Source: Saccharothrix australiensis (lineage in GTDB: Bacteria; Actinomycetota; Actinomycetes; Mycobacteriales; Pseudonocardiaceae). Taken from it: 64,000 nucleotides of DNA. This document shows, in pieces, positions 8,766 to 16,288 of this stretch. The notes under the pieces were generated by a model, which did no database searches, had not been told where the DNA came from, and was given only the letters and a program-made list of their open reading frames with translations. Every line of letters starts with the position of its first letter. Positions within the stretch are counted from its first letter, which is position 1. The position numbers and the translations under genes are program-made. The stretch spans positions 6,845,501-6,909,500 of the forward strand of contig NZ_RBXO01000001.1 in NCBI RefSeq assembly GCF_003634935.1, given 5' to 3'.

Positions 8766-8838
8766 TAGCCCCGATGGGATTCGAACCCACGCTACCGCCT
8801 TGAGAGGGCGGCGTCCTAGGCCGCTAGACGACGGGGCC
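8766..8838 (-). tRNA. tRNA-Glu (anticodon CUC)
   Basis: The minus strand folds into a cloverleaf: acceptor GGCCCCG / CGGGGCT (first pair G-U), anticodon stem CCGCC/GGCGG around loop CTCTCAA giving anticodon CTC, and T-loop TTCGAAT. Discriminator A; CCA is not encoded. It is 95 bases downstream of tRNA-Gln and lies near the glutamyl-tRNA synthetase gene. Confidence 0.96.
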
Positions 8839-8933
8839 CCAGGTGGTTCGACCTGGCCGACTGGCCCGATCTCGCCGGTATTCGGTTTATCTTGCTGCGG
8901 TAGCCTACCACATCTATTTCCTACCGCTAGCAG

Positions 8934-9005
8934 CTGGGGTACCAGGACTCGAACCTAGACTAACTGAACCAGAATCAGTCGTGCTGCCAATTACACCATA
9001 CCCCA
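8934..9005 (-). tRNA. tRNA-Gln (anticodon CUG)
   Basis: Cloverleaf on the minus strand: acceptor TGGGGTA / TACCCCA with U1-A72 and discriminator G, anticodon stem ACTGA/TCAGT around TTCTGGT giving anticodon CTG, and T-loop TTCGAGT. CCA is not encoded. A U1-A72 pair is the usual GatCAB identity feature of tRNA-Gln, consistent with gatCAB in the same window. Confidence 0.96.
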
Positions 9006-9052
9006 TTGGCTTTCCGATCAACTTCCTCGCAACCGGGGCTGTCGAGGGGCTG

Positions 9053-9099
9053 TCCGTTCCGCCGGGAGGAATAGTAGACCAAGTACCCGGCGGAACGGA
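9053..9099 (-). terminator. Terminator downstream of the HAD hydrolase gene
   Basis: Perfect 14-bp stem TCCGTTCCGCCGGG / CCCGGCGGAACGGA (9053-9066 and 9086-9099) with a 19-base loop, nine bases past the stop codon and upstream of the tRNA pair. Confidence 0.75.
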
Positions 9100-9107
9100 A
9101 ATCGGGG

Positions 9108-9845
9108 TCAGGCCGAGGCCGCCGACAGCTCGCAGACCAGCAGTTCCGGCAGCTCAGCGAGGCTGCTGATGGCGGCGATGCCGGCGGGCAGCGCGCCCTC
9201 GCGCGGGCCCTGCCGGTTCAGCCACACGCCCTTCATGCCCGCGTCGCGCGCGCCGATGGCGTCGGCGTGGAGGCGGTCGCCGATGTGCACGGTGTCACCC
9301 TGCGGCACCCCGAGGTCGGCGCACGCGGTGTCGAAGATCACGCGGTCCGGTTTGGCCGCGCCCACTTCACCCGCGATGAGCACGGTGTCGAAATACTGCG
9401 CCAGGCCGAGGGCCGCGATCTTCACTCGTTGGTGTCTGCCGGACGCGTTGCTGACGGCCGCGAGCGGCAATCCGGTCGCGCGCAGCCATTCCAGGCACGG
9501 CACCACGTCCGGGAACAGCCGCCAGCCCGCCGCGAGCACTTCCTGCCGGAACAACTCGCGCCGGGTCGCCTCGGTCAGGTCGAGTTCCTCGCCCAGCGCG
9601 GCGAAGAAGGCGCGGGTGCGGATGTTGCGCATGGACTCGTATTCCAGCTCGCCCGCGAGCAGCCGGGAACAGTGTTCATCGGTGATGCGCTGCCACAGCG
9701 ACCAGTTGTCGGCGTTGCCGACCATCGCGGCGAGCGCGGCCCGCGATGAGGTGCTGTAGTCGACGAGCGTGTCGTCCACATCGAGGCTCACCGCGCGGAT
9801 CTCGCCGGTTCTCCGGGGGGTGAAAGTCGGGGCTGCGGTTGTCAC
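9108..9845 (-). CDS. HAD-superfamily phosphatase/hydrolase
   Basis: Soluble hydrolase of 245 residues with all four HAD motifs: DVDDTLVDY (nucleophile and general acid Asp), VSNASG (motif II), the Lys in GAAKPDRVIF (motif III) and GDRLHADAIGARDAG (motif IV). A helical C1-type cap lies between motifs I and II. The arrangement matches the YjjG/phosphoglycolate-phosphatase-like subfamily, so a small phosphorylated metabolite is the likely substrate, but which one cannot be read from the sequence. GTG start; about 100 bases downstream of gltX on the same strand. Confidence 0.88.
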   Translation of the reverse strand: MTTAAPTFTPRRTGEIRAVSLDVDDTLVDYSTSSRAALAAMVGNADNWSLWQRITDEHCSRLLAGELEYESMRNIRTRAFFAALGEELDLTEATRRELFRQEVLAAGWRLFPDVVPCLEWLRATGLPLAAVSNASGRHQRVKIAALGLAQYFDTVLIAGEVGAAKPDRVIFDTACADLGVPQGDTVHIGDRLHADAIGARDAGMKGVWLNRQGPREGALPAGIAAISSLAELPELLVCELSAASA

Positions 9846-9949
9846 CCAGTGAGGCTAGGTGCGCACGCCCCCCGTCCGACTCGACCAGAGAGGTGATATC
9901 TCGGGGTTCTTGCACGGTCAAGCACCCCTGAAGCCGCCGATCGAACCAG

Positions 9950-11437
9950 TCAGCTTGCCCCGAGCGCCCGCCGCAAGCGACCGATCGAGCGATCCCGGCC
10001 CACCAACTCCATCGATTCGTACAGCGGTGGCGAGACGGTACGGCCCGTCACGGCGACCCGGATCGGCGCGTACGCCTTGCGCGGCTTGAGGCCGAGTCCG
10101 TCCACAAGGGACGTCTTCAGCGCCTCCTCGATGGACGCCGCCGTCCAGTCCTCCAGCGACTCCAGAGCGGTGATACCCGCCGTCAGCACGGGACGCGCGT
10201 CCTCGCCCAGCGCCTTCGCCGCCGACTCCTCCTCCGGCGCGAACGACTCCTCGTCCGTGAAGAGGAAGCGCACCATGCCGGACGCCTCGGAGAGCACCAC
10301 CAAGCGCTCCTGCACGAGGGGGGCCACCCCGCGCAGCGTGGCCAGCTCCTCCTCGGTGGGGTCCACCAGGAGGCCGTCGGCCGCCAGGTACGGCAGCACG
10401 CGGCTGACGAAGTCCTCCGCGGACAGCGCGCGCAGGTGCGTGGCGTTGATCGCCTCGGCCTTCTTCAGGTCGAACCGGGCCGGGTTGGCGCTGACCTTCT
10501 CCAGGCTGAACGCCTCGACCAGCTCGGCCACCGAGAACACGTCCCGGTCGTCCGCGATGGACCAGCCCAGCAGCGCGAGGTAGTTGAGCAGGCCCTCGGG
10601 CAGGAAGCCGCGTTCCCGGTAGTGGAACAGGTTCGACTGCGGGTCTCGCTTGGAGAGCTTCTTGTTGCCCTCGCCCATCACGTAGGGCATGTGCCCGAAG
10701 CGCGGGGTGAAGTCCGTCACGCCGATCCGCCTCAGCGCGGCGTAGAGGCCGAGCTGGCGCGGCGTGGACGGCAGCAGGTCTTCGCCGCGCAGCACGTGCG
10801 TCACGCGCATCAGGGCGTCGTCCACCGGGTTGGTGAACGTGTACAGCGGGTCCCCGTTGGCGCGCACGAGCACCGGGTCGGGCGTCGCGCCCGCCTTGAA
10901 CGTGATCTCGCCGCGGATCAGGTCGTCCCAGGTGAAGTCCTCGTCGGGCAGCCGCAGGCGCAGCACCGGCTCCCGGCCCTCGGCGCGGAACGCGGCCTTC
11001 TGCTCGTCGGTGAGGTCGCGGTCGTACCCGTCGTAGCCGAGCTTGGGGTCCTGGCCGGCGGCCTTGCGCCGCTCCTCGACCTCGGCGGGCGTGGAGAACG
11101 ACTCGTACAGCTCCCCCGCGTCGAGCAGCCTGCGCGCGATGTCGGCGTAGATGTCGCGGCGCTCGCTCTGGCGGTACGGGCCGTGCGGTCCGCCGACCTC
11201 GGGGCCCTCGTCCCAGTCGAGGCCGAGCCAGCGCATGGCGTCCAGCAGCTGCTCGTACGACTCCTGCGAGTCGCGGGCCGCGTCGGTGTCCTCGATGCGG
11301 AACACCATCGAACCGCCGGTGTGGCGTGCGTAGGCCCAGTTGAACAGTGCGGTGCGGATCATGCCCACGTGCGGCGTGCCGGTCGGCGACGGGCAGAAGC
11401 GGACGCGGACCTCTGGGGTGACTGCTGATGCGCTCAT
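9950..11437 (-). CDS. gltX: Glutamyl-tRNA synthetase
   Basis: Class I synthetase, 495 residues. The HIGH signature appears as HVGM in PSPTGTPHVGMIRTALFNWA and the KMSKS loop as KLSKRDP. It charges tRNA-Glu and, since actinobacteria use GatCAB (also in this window) rather than a GlnRS, it is expected to be non-discriminating and to misacylate tRNA-Gln as well. The ATG start gives the canonical beginning (VRVRFCPSPTG). Both cognate tRNA genes lie 1-1.2 kb downstream on the same strand. Confidence 0.98.
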   Translation of the reverse strand: MSASAVTPEVRVRFCPSPTGTPHVGMIRTALFNWAYARHTGGSMVFRIEDTDAARDSQESYEQLLDAMRWLGLDWDEGPEVGGPHGPYRQSERRDIYADIARRLLDAGELYESFSTPAEVEERRKAAGQDPKLGYDGYDRDLTDEQKAAFRAEGREPVLRLRLPDEDFTWDDLIRGEITFKAGATPDPVLVRANGDPLYTFTNPVDDALMRVTHVLRGEDLLPSTPRQLGLYAALRRIGVTDFTPRFGHMPYVMGEGNKKLSKRDPQSNLFHYRERGFLPEGLLNYLALLGWSIADDRDVFSVAELVEAFSLEKVSANPARFDLKKAEAINATHLRALSAEDFVSRVLPYLAADGLLVDPTEEELATLRGVAPLVQERLVVLSEASGMVRFLFTDEESFAPEEESAAKALGEDARPVLTAGITALESLEDWTAASIEEALKTSLVDGLGLKPRKAYAPIRVAVTGRTVSPPLYESMELVGRDRSIGRLRRALGAS

Positions 11438-11494
11438 GACCCGATCAGCGTATCCGCCTTGACCGGCCTCGCCGACAGGAGCATCCTGAACTTA

Positions 11495-11510
11495 TTCAAC
11501 TACTGTTGAA
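11495..11510. promoter_or_regulatory. Palindromic operator before the flavin monooxygenase gene
   Basis: TTCAAC-TACT-GTTGAA, a perfect 16-base palindrome in the 87-base gap between gltX and the oxidoreductase, ending 14 bases before its ATG and flanked by GAGGTGGGG as ribosome binding site. The form TTCAAC-N4-GTTGAA is typical of TetR- or MarR-type operators; no such regulator is encoded nearby. Confidence 0.55.
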
Positions 11511-11524
11511 AACGAGGTGGGGAC

Positions 11525-12769
11525 ATGGAGAAGACCACGGTCGCGGTCATCGGGGGAGGACCGGCGGGGATGGTGTTCGCGCTGCTCATGGCACGTGCGG
11601 GCGTCGAGGTCACGGTCCTGGAGAAGCACGGCGACTTCCTGCGCGACTTCCGCGGCGACACGGTGCACGCGTCCACGCTGACGCTGCTGGACGAGCTGGG
11701 GCTCGGCCCGTCGTTCGCCGAGGTGCCGCACCAGCTCGTGGACAAGGCGCAGGTGCTGCTGGACACGGGCCCGGTCACGATGGCCGACCTGTCGCGGCTG
11801 CGCGGGCCGCACAAGCACATCGCGTTCGTGCCGCAGTGGGACTTCCTCGACCTGCTCGCCGACGCGGGCAAGCGGGAGCCCGCGTTCACGCTCCGGATGA
11901 ACGCCGAGTTCACCGGCCTGCGCCGCACCGGCGGGCGGGTCACGGGCGTCCGCTACCGCACGCCCGAGGGCGAGGCGACGCTGAGCGCCGACCTCGTGGT
12001 GGCGGCCGACGGCCGGCACTCGGCGGTGCGGCGGGAAGCCGGCCTGCCGGTGCGCTCGTTCGGCGCGCCGATGGACGTGTGGTGGTTCCGCGTGCCGCGG
12101 GTCGAGGGGGAGCACAGCGGCGGCCTGGCCCGGTTCGCGCGCGGCACGGCCCTGGTGATGATCCCGCGCGGCGACTACTACCAGTGCGCGTTCCTCATCC
12201 GGAAGGGGACGGACGAGCAGTTGCGCGCGGAGGGCGTCGAGGCGTTCCGCGCCCGCGTGGTGAAGCTCGTCCCGTGGCTGGCGGGGCGCATGGCGACCGT
12301 CGGGTCGCTGGACGACGTGAAGCTGCTCGACGTGAAGCTCGACCGGCTGGGGCGGTGGCACGCCGACGGCGTCCTGTGCATCGGCGACGCCGCGCACGCC
12401 ATGTCGCCTATCGGCGGCGTCGGCATCAACCTGGCCGTGCAGGACGCGGTGGCCGCGGCGGCGATCGTGGCGGCGCCCGCCCGCCGGGGCCGGATCACGC
12501 CCGACGTGCTGGCGAAGGTGCGGCGCAGGCGGTGGCTGCCGACCGTGCTGACGCAGGCCGTCCAGCGGCGCATCCAGGACGCGTTCCTGCGGCCGACGCT
12601 GACCGGCGCGTCGGCGGGCACGACCGGGCGGGTGCCGCGGCCGGTGGCGCTGATGCAGCGGTTCCCGTGGTTGCAGGTGGTGCCGGCGTACCTGTTCGGG
12701 GTCGGGCTGCGGCCGGAGCACGCGCCGCCGTTCGCCCGCCGGGCGCCGGAGCGCATCGCGCGGAGCTGA
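11525..12769 (+). CDS. FAD-dependent aromatic-ring monooxygenase (PHBH-fold)
   Basis: Flavoprotein of 414 residues. N-terminal Rossmann motif VIGGGPAGMVFALLMARAG, the DG motif AADGRHSAVR and the GD motif IGDAAHAMSPIGGVGINLAVQDA identify a class A (p-hydroxybenzoate hydroxylase-like) monooxygenase that uses NAD(P)H and O2. The retained DTVHASTLTLLDELGL segment is typical of this family's substrate side. The natural substrate is not evident; relatives modify aromatic or polyketide compounds, or detoxify xenobiotics such as tetracyclines and rifamycins. It stands alone behind a TTCAAC-N4-GTTGAA palindrome, which suggests inducible expression. It interrupts the gltX-FAH neighbourhood seen in mycobacteria, hence probably a later insertion. 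Confidence 0.88.
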   Translation: MEKTTVAVIGGGPAGMVFALLMARAGVEVTVLEKHGDFLRDFRGDTVHASTLTLLDELGLGPSFAEVPHQLVDKAQVLLDTGPVTMADLSRLRGPHKHIAFVPQWDFLDLLADAGKREPAFTLRMNAEFTGLRRTGGRVTGVRYRTPEGEATLSADLVVAADGRHSAVRREAGLPVRSFGAPMDVWWFRVPRVEGEHSGGLARFARGTALVMIPRGDYYQCAFLIRKGTDEQLRAEGVEAFRARVVKLVPWLAGRMATVGSLDDVKLLDVKLDRLGRWHADGVLCIGDAAHAMSPIGGVGINLAVQDAVAAAAIVAAPARRGRITPDVLAKVRRRRWLPTVLTQAVQRRIQDAFLRPTLTGASAGTTGRVPRPVALMQRFPWLQVVPAYLFGVGLRPEHAPPFARRAPERIARS

Positions 12770-12849
12770 CGAGGGCCGGGTGACGCCGGGGCGGTCCCGC
12801 TGGGGGTGGGCCGCCCCGCGTCACGTCGGGGAGAACCGACTCCCCGGCC

Positions 12850-12884
12850 GATCCCCGTGCCGGCCGGCCGCGGGCACGGGGATC
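12850..12884. terminator. Bidirectional terminator between convergent genes
   Basis: Perfect 12-bp stem GATCCCCGTGCC / GGCACGGGGATC (12850-12861, 12873-12884), overlapping the stop codon of the FAH-family gene and serving both that gene and the monooxygenase. Confidence 0.75.
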
Positions 12885-13653
12885 AGCGGCGGCCCACCGT
12901 ATTGGTCAGCGTGCCGAGCCCCTCCACCGTCACCGAGACGGTCTGCCCGGCGGACAGCGGCCCGACGCCGGCGGGCGTGCCGGTGAGGATCACGTCCAGC
13001 GGCCGCAGGGTCATCACCGAGGAGATGTACTCGATCAGCTCCGGGACGTCGTGCAGCAGCGCCGAGGTCCGCGAGTCCTGCCGCACCTCGCCGTCCACCT
13101 CGGTCCGGATCGCCACGTCGGTCGGGTCGAACTCGGTCTCCACCCACGGCCCGAGCGGGCAGAAGGTGTCGAAGCCCTTGGCGCGCGTCCACTGCCCGTC
13201 GGACTGCTGGAGGTCGCGCGCCGTCACGTCGTTGGCGATTGTGCAGCCGAGGATCGACTGCCGGGCGCGGGACGCCGGGATGTCCCGCCCGCCCACGCCG
13301 ACGACGACGGCCAGCTCGCCCTCGAAGTCGACCCGCTCGGACACCGCCGGGAGCTTGATCTCCGCGTTCGGCCCGATCACCGCGGTGTTGGGCTTGAGGA
13401 ACAGCAGCGGCTCGCGCGGCGCGTCGTTGCCGAGTTCCGCGGCGTGCTCGGCGTAGTTCCGGCCGACGCCCACGATCTTGGGCGGCAGGAACGGCGCGAG
13501 CAGCCGGACCTCGGACAGCGGCCACCGGCGTCCGGTGAACTTGGGGTTCGCGAACGGGTCGTCGGCGATCTCGACGGCGGTCAGGTCGTCACCCTCGCCT
13601 TCGATCGCGGCGAAAGCGAGGCCATCCGGACGAGCGATACGGGCGATGCGCAC
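12883..13653 (-). CDS. Fumarylacetoacetate hydrolase-family protein
   Basis: A 256-residue FAH C-domain enzyme. The metal-binding core is seen in GVGRNYAEHAAELGN, DFEGELAVVVG and the distal GFDTFCPLGPWV and LTGTPAGVGPL segments. Family members are acylpyruvate hydrolases, oxaloacetate decarboxylases or 2-hydroxyhepta-2,4-diene-dioate isomerases; the exact reaction cannot be separated by sequence. The homologous gene sits beside gltX in M. tuberculosis (Rv2993c). The GTG at 13653 gives the common start MRIARIARPDG; the frame is open another 59 codons upstream but that part is Arg/Ser/Pro-rich and lies over the neighbouring gene. Confidence 0.9.
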   Translation of the reverse strand: MRIARIARPDGLAFAAIEGEGDDLTAVEIADDPFANPKFTGRRWPLSEVRLLAPFLPPKIVGVGRNYAEHAAELGNDAPREPLLFLKPNTAVIGPNAEIKLPAVSERVDFEGELAVVVGVGGRDIPASRARQSILGCTIANDVTARDLQQSDGQWTRAKGFDTFCPLGPWVETEFDPTDVAIRTEVDGEVRQDSRTSALLHDVPELIEYISSVMTLRPLDVILTGTPAGVGPLSAGQTVSVTVEGLGTLTNTVGRR

Positions 13654-13709
13654 GGGAATCACCCTAACCGGCGGCTTGTGCGGGCACCCGGCGTCCCTAG
13701 CGTCGAACC

Positions 13710-14363
13710 ATGCGAACCCTGCTGCCAGTCCTCTTCGCGTTCCTCGCGCTCGTCGCGACGGCGATGCCCGCCTCGGCGACGCCCGCCTCAGCGACGCCCC
13801 CCTCGGCGACGCCCGCCTCGGCGGCGACACCGCTGGAGGCGGGCACCGCCCTCACCGGCCCCGGAGGCGGCCGGTGCGTCAACGGCTTCAACGTCCGGGG
13901 CCACCTGCTGGTCTCGGCGCGCTGCGCGGGCGCGGGCGGCGTCGTGCGCGGGCCGGGCGGTGGCGTCATCGGTCCCGTCACCGCCGTCCGCGACGTCTAC
14001 GGCGTCGTGCGCGTCGCCGACCCCTCGGCCTGGGACCAGCTGCCCCGCGTGGCCGGCCTGTCGACGCCCGTCGCGGGCGCGGCGGAGGCCCCGGTCGGCG
14101 CGACGGTGTGCGCGGCGGGCCGCCGCACCGGCTGGCACTGCGGCACGGTGCAGGCGAAGAACCAGTCGGTCCACTACCCCGAGGGCACCATCACCGGGCT
14201 GACCCGCGCGAACCTGTGCGTCCAACCCGGTGACGACTGGCTGCCGGTGGTGAGCGGCGACCAGGCCCAGGGCCACCTCGTGGGCGGCTCCGGCTGCACG
14301 GCGTACTTCTACCCCGTCAATCGCATCCTGGCGGCGGAGGGCTTCACGCTCGTGACGGCGTGA
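13710..14363 (+). CDS. Secreted S1-family (streptogrisin-like) protein lacking the catalytic triad
   Basis: A 217-residue secreted protein: signal peptide (MRTLLPVLFAFLALVATAMPASA), an ASATP-repeat linker, then a chymotrypsin-fold domain from about residue 42. All six family cysteines are kept (C56/C72, C134/C144, C170/C196) and the C-terminal half aligns with streptogrisins (LCVQPGDDWLPVVSGD...GGSGC...YPVNRIL). However, the TAGHC histidine position reads SARC (R71), the Asp in the DYGIVR position reads VYGVVR, and GDSGGP reads GDDWLP, so Ser is lost too. It should fold but not cleave. Leaderless promoter likely (TAGCGT six bases before ATG). It converges on cimA with a 20-base overlap. Binding, inhibitor or decoy roles are guesses. 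Confidence 0.85.
   Translation: MRTLLPVLFAFLALVATAMPASATPASATPPSATPASAATPLEAGTALTGPGGGRCVNGFNVRGHLLVSARCAGAGGVVRGPGGGVIGPVTAVRDVYGVVRVADPSAWDQLPRVAGLSTPVAGAAEAPVGATVCAAGRRTGWHCGTVQAKNQSVHYPEGTITGLTRANLCVQPGDDWLPVVSGDQAQGHLVGGSGCTAYFYPVNRILAAEGFTLVTA
13766..13825 (+). repeat. 15-bp tandem repeat encoding the ASATP linker
   Basis: Four near-identical copies of GCCCGCCTCGGCGAC (13766, 13781, 13796, 13811), in frame, encode the (P/A)-SATP linker of the secreted S1-like protein. Slippage here would change linker length without a frameshift. Confidence 0.8.
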
Positions 14364-15954
14364 CGCGGCTCGCCTTGTGCGCCAGCGCGTCGCACAGGGC
14401 GAGCCAGCTCGCCTCCACGATGTTGCCGTGGACGCCGACGGTGGTCCACTCGCGCTCGCCGTCGGTGGACTCCACCAGCACGCGGGTGACGGCGTCGGTG
14501 CCGTGCTCGGCCGCCCGGTGCGGCCGGTTGAGGATGCGCACCTTGTAGTCGTTCAGCTGCACGCTGTCCAACCAGGACAGGTGCGGCAGCAGCGCCTTGC
14601 GCAGCGCCGCGTCCAGCGCGTGCACCGGCCCGTTGCCCTCGGCGGTGGCGATCACCCGCTCGCCCGCGACGTGCACCTTCACCGTCGCCTCGGACACGAT
14701 CGTCCCGTCGTGGGTGTGGTCGAGCACCACGCGGTAGGACTCCAGCGCGAACGGCGGGCTGTCCAGTTCGGACAGCTGGTCCTTGAGCAGCAGCTCCAGC
14801 GACGCGTCGGCGGCCTCGAACGACCAGCCGCCCGCCTCCAGCTCCTTCACCCTGCGCACGGCGCTGGTCAGCGCCTCGGGCCGACGGGCCAGGTCAATCC
14901 CGAACTCACGTCCCTTGAGTTCGAGGCTGGCCCGGCCCGCCATCTCGGTGACCAGCACCCGCATGTCGTTGCCGACGGTGTCCGGATCGATGTGGTTGTA
15001 CAGCTCCGGATCGACCTTGATCGCGCTCGCGTGCAGCCCCGCCTTGTGGGCGAAGGCCGACGACCCGACGTACGCCTGGTGGGTGTCGGGTGCGATGTTC
15101 GCGATCTCGGCAAGGGCATGGGAGACGCGGGTGAGCTCGGCCAGCGATTCGGGCGGTAGCACCGGCAGGCCGAGCTTGGTCACGAGGTTCCCGACGACGG
15201 CGAACAGGTCCGCGTTGCCCGCTCGCTCGCCGTAGCCGTTGGCGGTGCACTGGACGTGGGTCGCCCCCGCCTGCACCGCGGCGACGGTGTTGGCCACCGC
15301 GCAGGACGTGTCGTCCTGGCAGTGGATGCCGACGCGGAAACCCGTGCGGGCCACCACGTCGGACACGGTCTCGGCCAGCCCCAGCGGGAGTTGGCCGCCG
15401 TTGGTGTCGCAGAGGACGACGACGTCCGCGCCACCCTCCACAGCGGACTCCAGCGTGCGCAGCGCCGTGTCCGGGTCGAACGCGAACCCGTCGAAGAAGT
15501 GCTCGGCGTCGAGGAACACCCGGCGGCCCTCGTCGACCAGGAACCGGACGGTGTCGCGGACCATCGCGCGGTTCTCCGCCACGTCGGTCCGCAGCGCGCG
15601 CTCGACGTGCCGCCGGTCCGCCTTGGCGACCAGCGTGACGACCGGGGCCTGGCTGTCCAGCAGCGCCCTGACCTGCGGGTCCTGGTCGACCCTCACCCCG
15701 GCCTTGCGGGTCGCGCCGAACGCGACGAGCTGCGCGTGCTTCAGCGTCAGGTCGCCCGCGGCGGCCCGCGCGAAGAACTCGGTGTCCTTGGGCAGCGCGC
15801 CCGGCCAGCCGCCCTCGATGAAGCCGACGCCGAGCCCGTCCAGCAGCCGCGCGACCGCGAGCTTGTCCGTCACCGAGTAGGAGATGCCCTCGCGCTGGGC
15901 ACCGTCCCGCAAGGTCGTGTCGTACACGTGGAAGGAATCGCCGAGCGTGGTCAC
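14344..15954 (-). CDS. cimA: (R)-citramalate synthase
   Basis: Condenses pyruvate and acetyl-CoA to citramalate, the first step of the threonine-independent isoleucine route. The 536-residue protein has the HMGL-like TIM barrel with DTTLRDGAQREG at the N-terminus, the helix FIEGGWPGALPKD, the HCQDDTSCAVANTV metal/His motif and AYVGSSAFAHKAGLHASA, followed by a LeuA-type C-terminal regulatory domain (about 400-520). The GTG start has AGGAG upstream. Downstream steps (leuCD, leuB, ilvBNCD) are all in this window. Upstream lies a leader peptide with three Ile codons and a terminator hairpin, so expression is probably attenuated by charged tRNA-Ile. Confidence 0.93.
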   Translation of the reverse strand: MTTLGDSFHVYDTTLRDGAQREGISYSVTDKLAVARLLDGLGVGFIEGGWPGALPKDTEFFARAAAGDLTLKHAQLVAFGATRKAGVRVDQDPQVRALLDSQAPVVTLVAKADRRHVERALRTDVAENRAMVRDTVRFLVDEGRRVFLDAEHFFDGFAFDPDTALRTLESAVEGGADVVVLCDTNGGQLPLGLAETVSDVVARTGFRVGIHCQDDTSCAVANTVAAVQAGATHVQCTANGYGERAGNADLFAVVGNLVTKLGLPVLPPESLAELTRVSHALAEIANIAPDTHQAYVGSSAFAHKAGLHASAIKVDPELYNHIDPDTVGNDMRVLVTEMAGRASLELKGREFGIDLARRPEALTSAVRRVKELEAGGWSFEAADASLELLLKDQLSELDSPPFALESYRVVLDHTHDGTIVSEATVKVHVAGERVIATAEGNGPVHALDAALRKALLPHLSWLDSVQLNDYKVRILNRPHRAAEHGTDAVTRVLVESTDGEREWTTVGVHGNIVEASWLALCDALAHKASRVTPSRA

Positions 15955-15987
15955 GAGGGTCTCCTAGAAGAACTCGGAAAACAAAAA

Positions 15988-16050
15988 GACCCCCCGCAGG
16001 ATGCGAGAGGTCGGCGCGCCGGGTGCGGTGGGACGCACTACCCGGCGCGC
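15988..16050 (-). promoter_or_regulatory. Transcription attenuator in the cimA leader
   Basis: On the minus strand, in order: hairpin 1 with an 11-bp perfect stem (16040-16050 with 16014-16024), overlapping the last codons of the leader peptide; then an intrinsic terminator with an 11-bp stem (16002-16012 with 15988-15998, two G-U pairs, loop TCC) followed by TTTTTGTTTT. The cimA ribosome binding site lies 20 bases further on. This is the standard layout of a ribosome-mediated attenuator. Confidence 0.85.
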
Positions 16051-16082
16051 TGGGCAATAATGATCACGGCGTGGAGAGCCAC
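16038..16082 (-). CDS. cimA leader peptide (three consecutive Ile codons)
   Basis: A 14-codon reading frame, MALHAVIIIAQRAG, starting with GTG at 16082 and ending TAG at 16038. The run ATC-ATT-ATT lies just before hairpin 1 of the attenuator, where a stalled ribosome would favour antitermination when Ile-tRNA is short. A -10 box seven bases ahead of the GTG and the lack of a ribosome binding site indicate a leaderless message. A second GTG at 16067 (MIIIAQRAG) is possible but less well placed. Too short for homology tests; judged on position, codons and structure. Confidence 0.8.
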   Translation of the reverse strand: MALHAVIIIAQRAG

Positions 16083-16089
16083 GGGTCGG

Positions 16090-16119
16090 ATACTGCCACA
16101 CGCCGTCCGCGCTGTCCAA
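16090..16119 (-). promoter_or_regulatory. Promoter of the cimA leader transcript
   Basis: TTGGAC (16114-16119) and CAGTAT (16090-16095) on the minus strand, spacer 18 bases, then seven bases to the GTG of the leader peptide. Good match to the housekeeping actinobacterial consensus and to leaderless initiation. Confidence 0.75.
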
Positions 16120-16288
16120 GCCACGGACGGGTCGTCCCACACCCTGAGCGGCGGGCAACGCTCGCGAACCCCCGACCGGGTGTCCCACGGGGAGCGCGGA
16201 CCGGGGCGGGCGCGGCCACCGCGTGCGCCCGGTCCGCCGTGGACCGCTCCGCTCGGTGCCCGCGCGCCGCCGGCGCGGCCCGCCCCGC

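Noticed and set aside
13710..14363. Calling the S1-fold gene a pseudogene or an active serine protease
   Set aside because: The frame is intact with signal peptide and all cysteines, so not obviously broken; the catalytic His, Asp and Ser positions are all substituted, so not an active protease.
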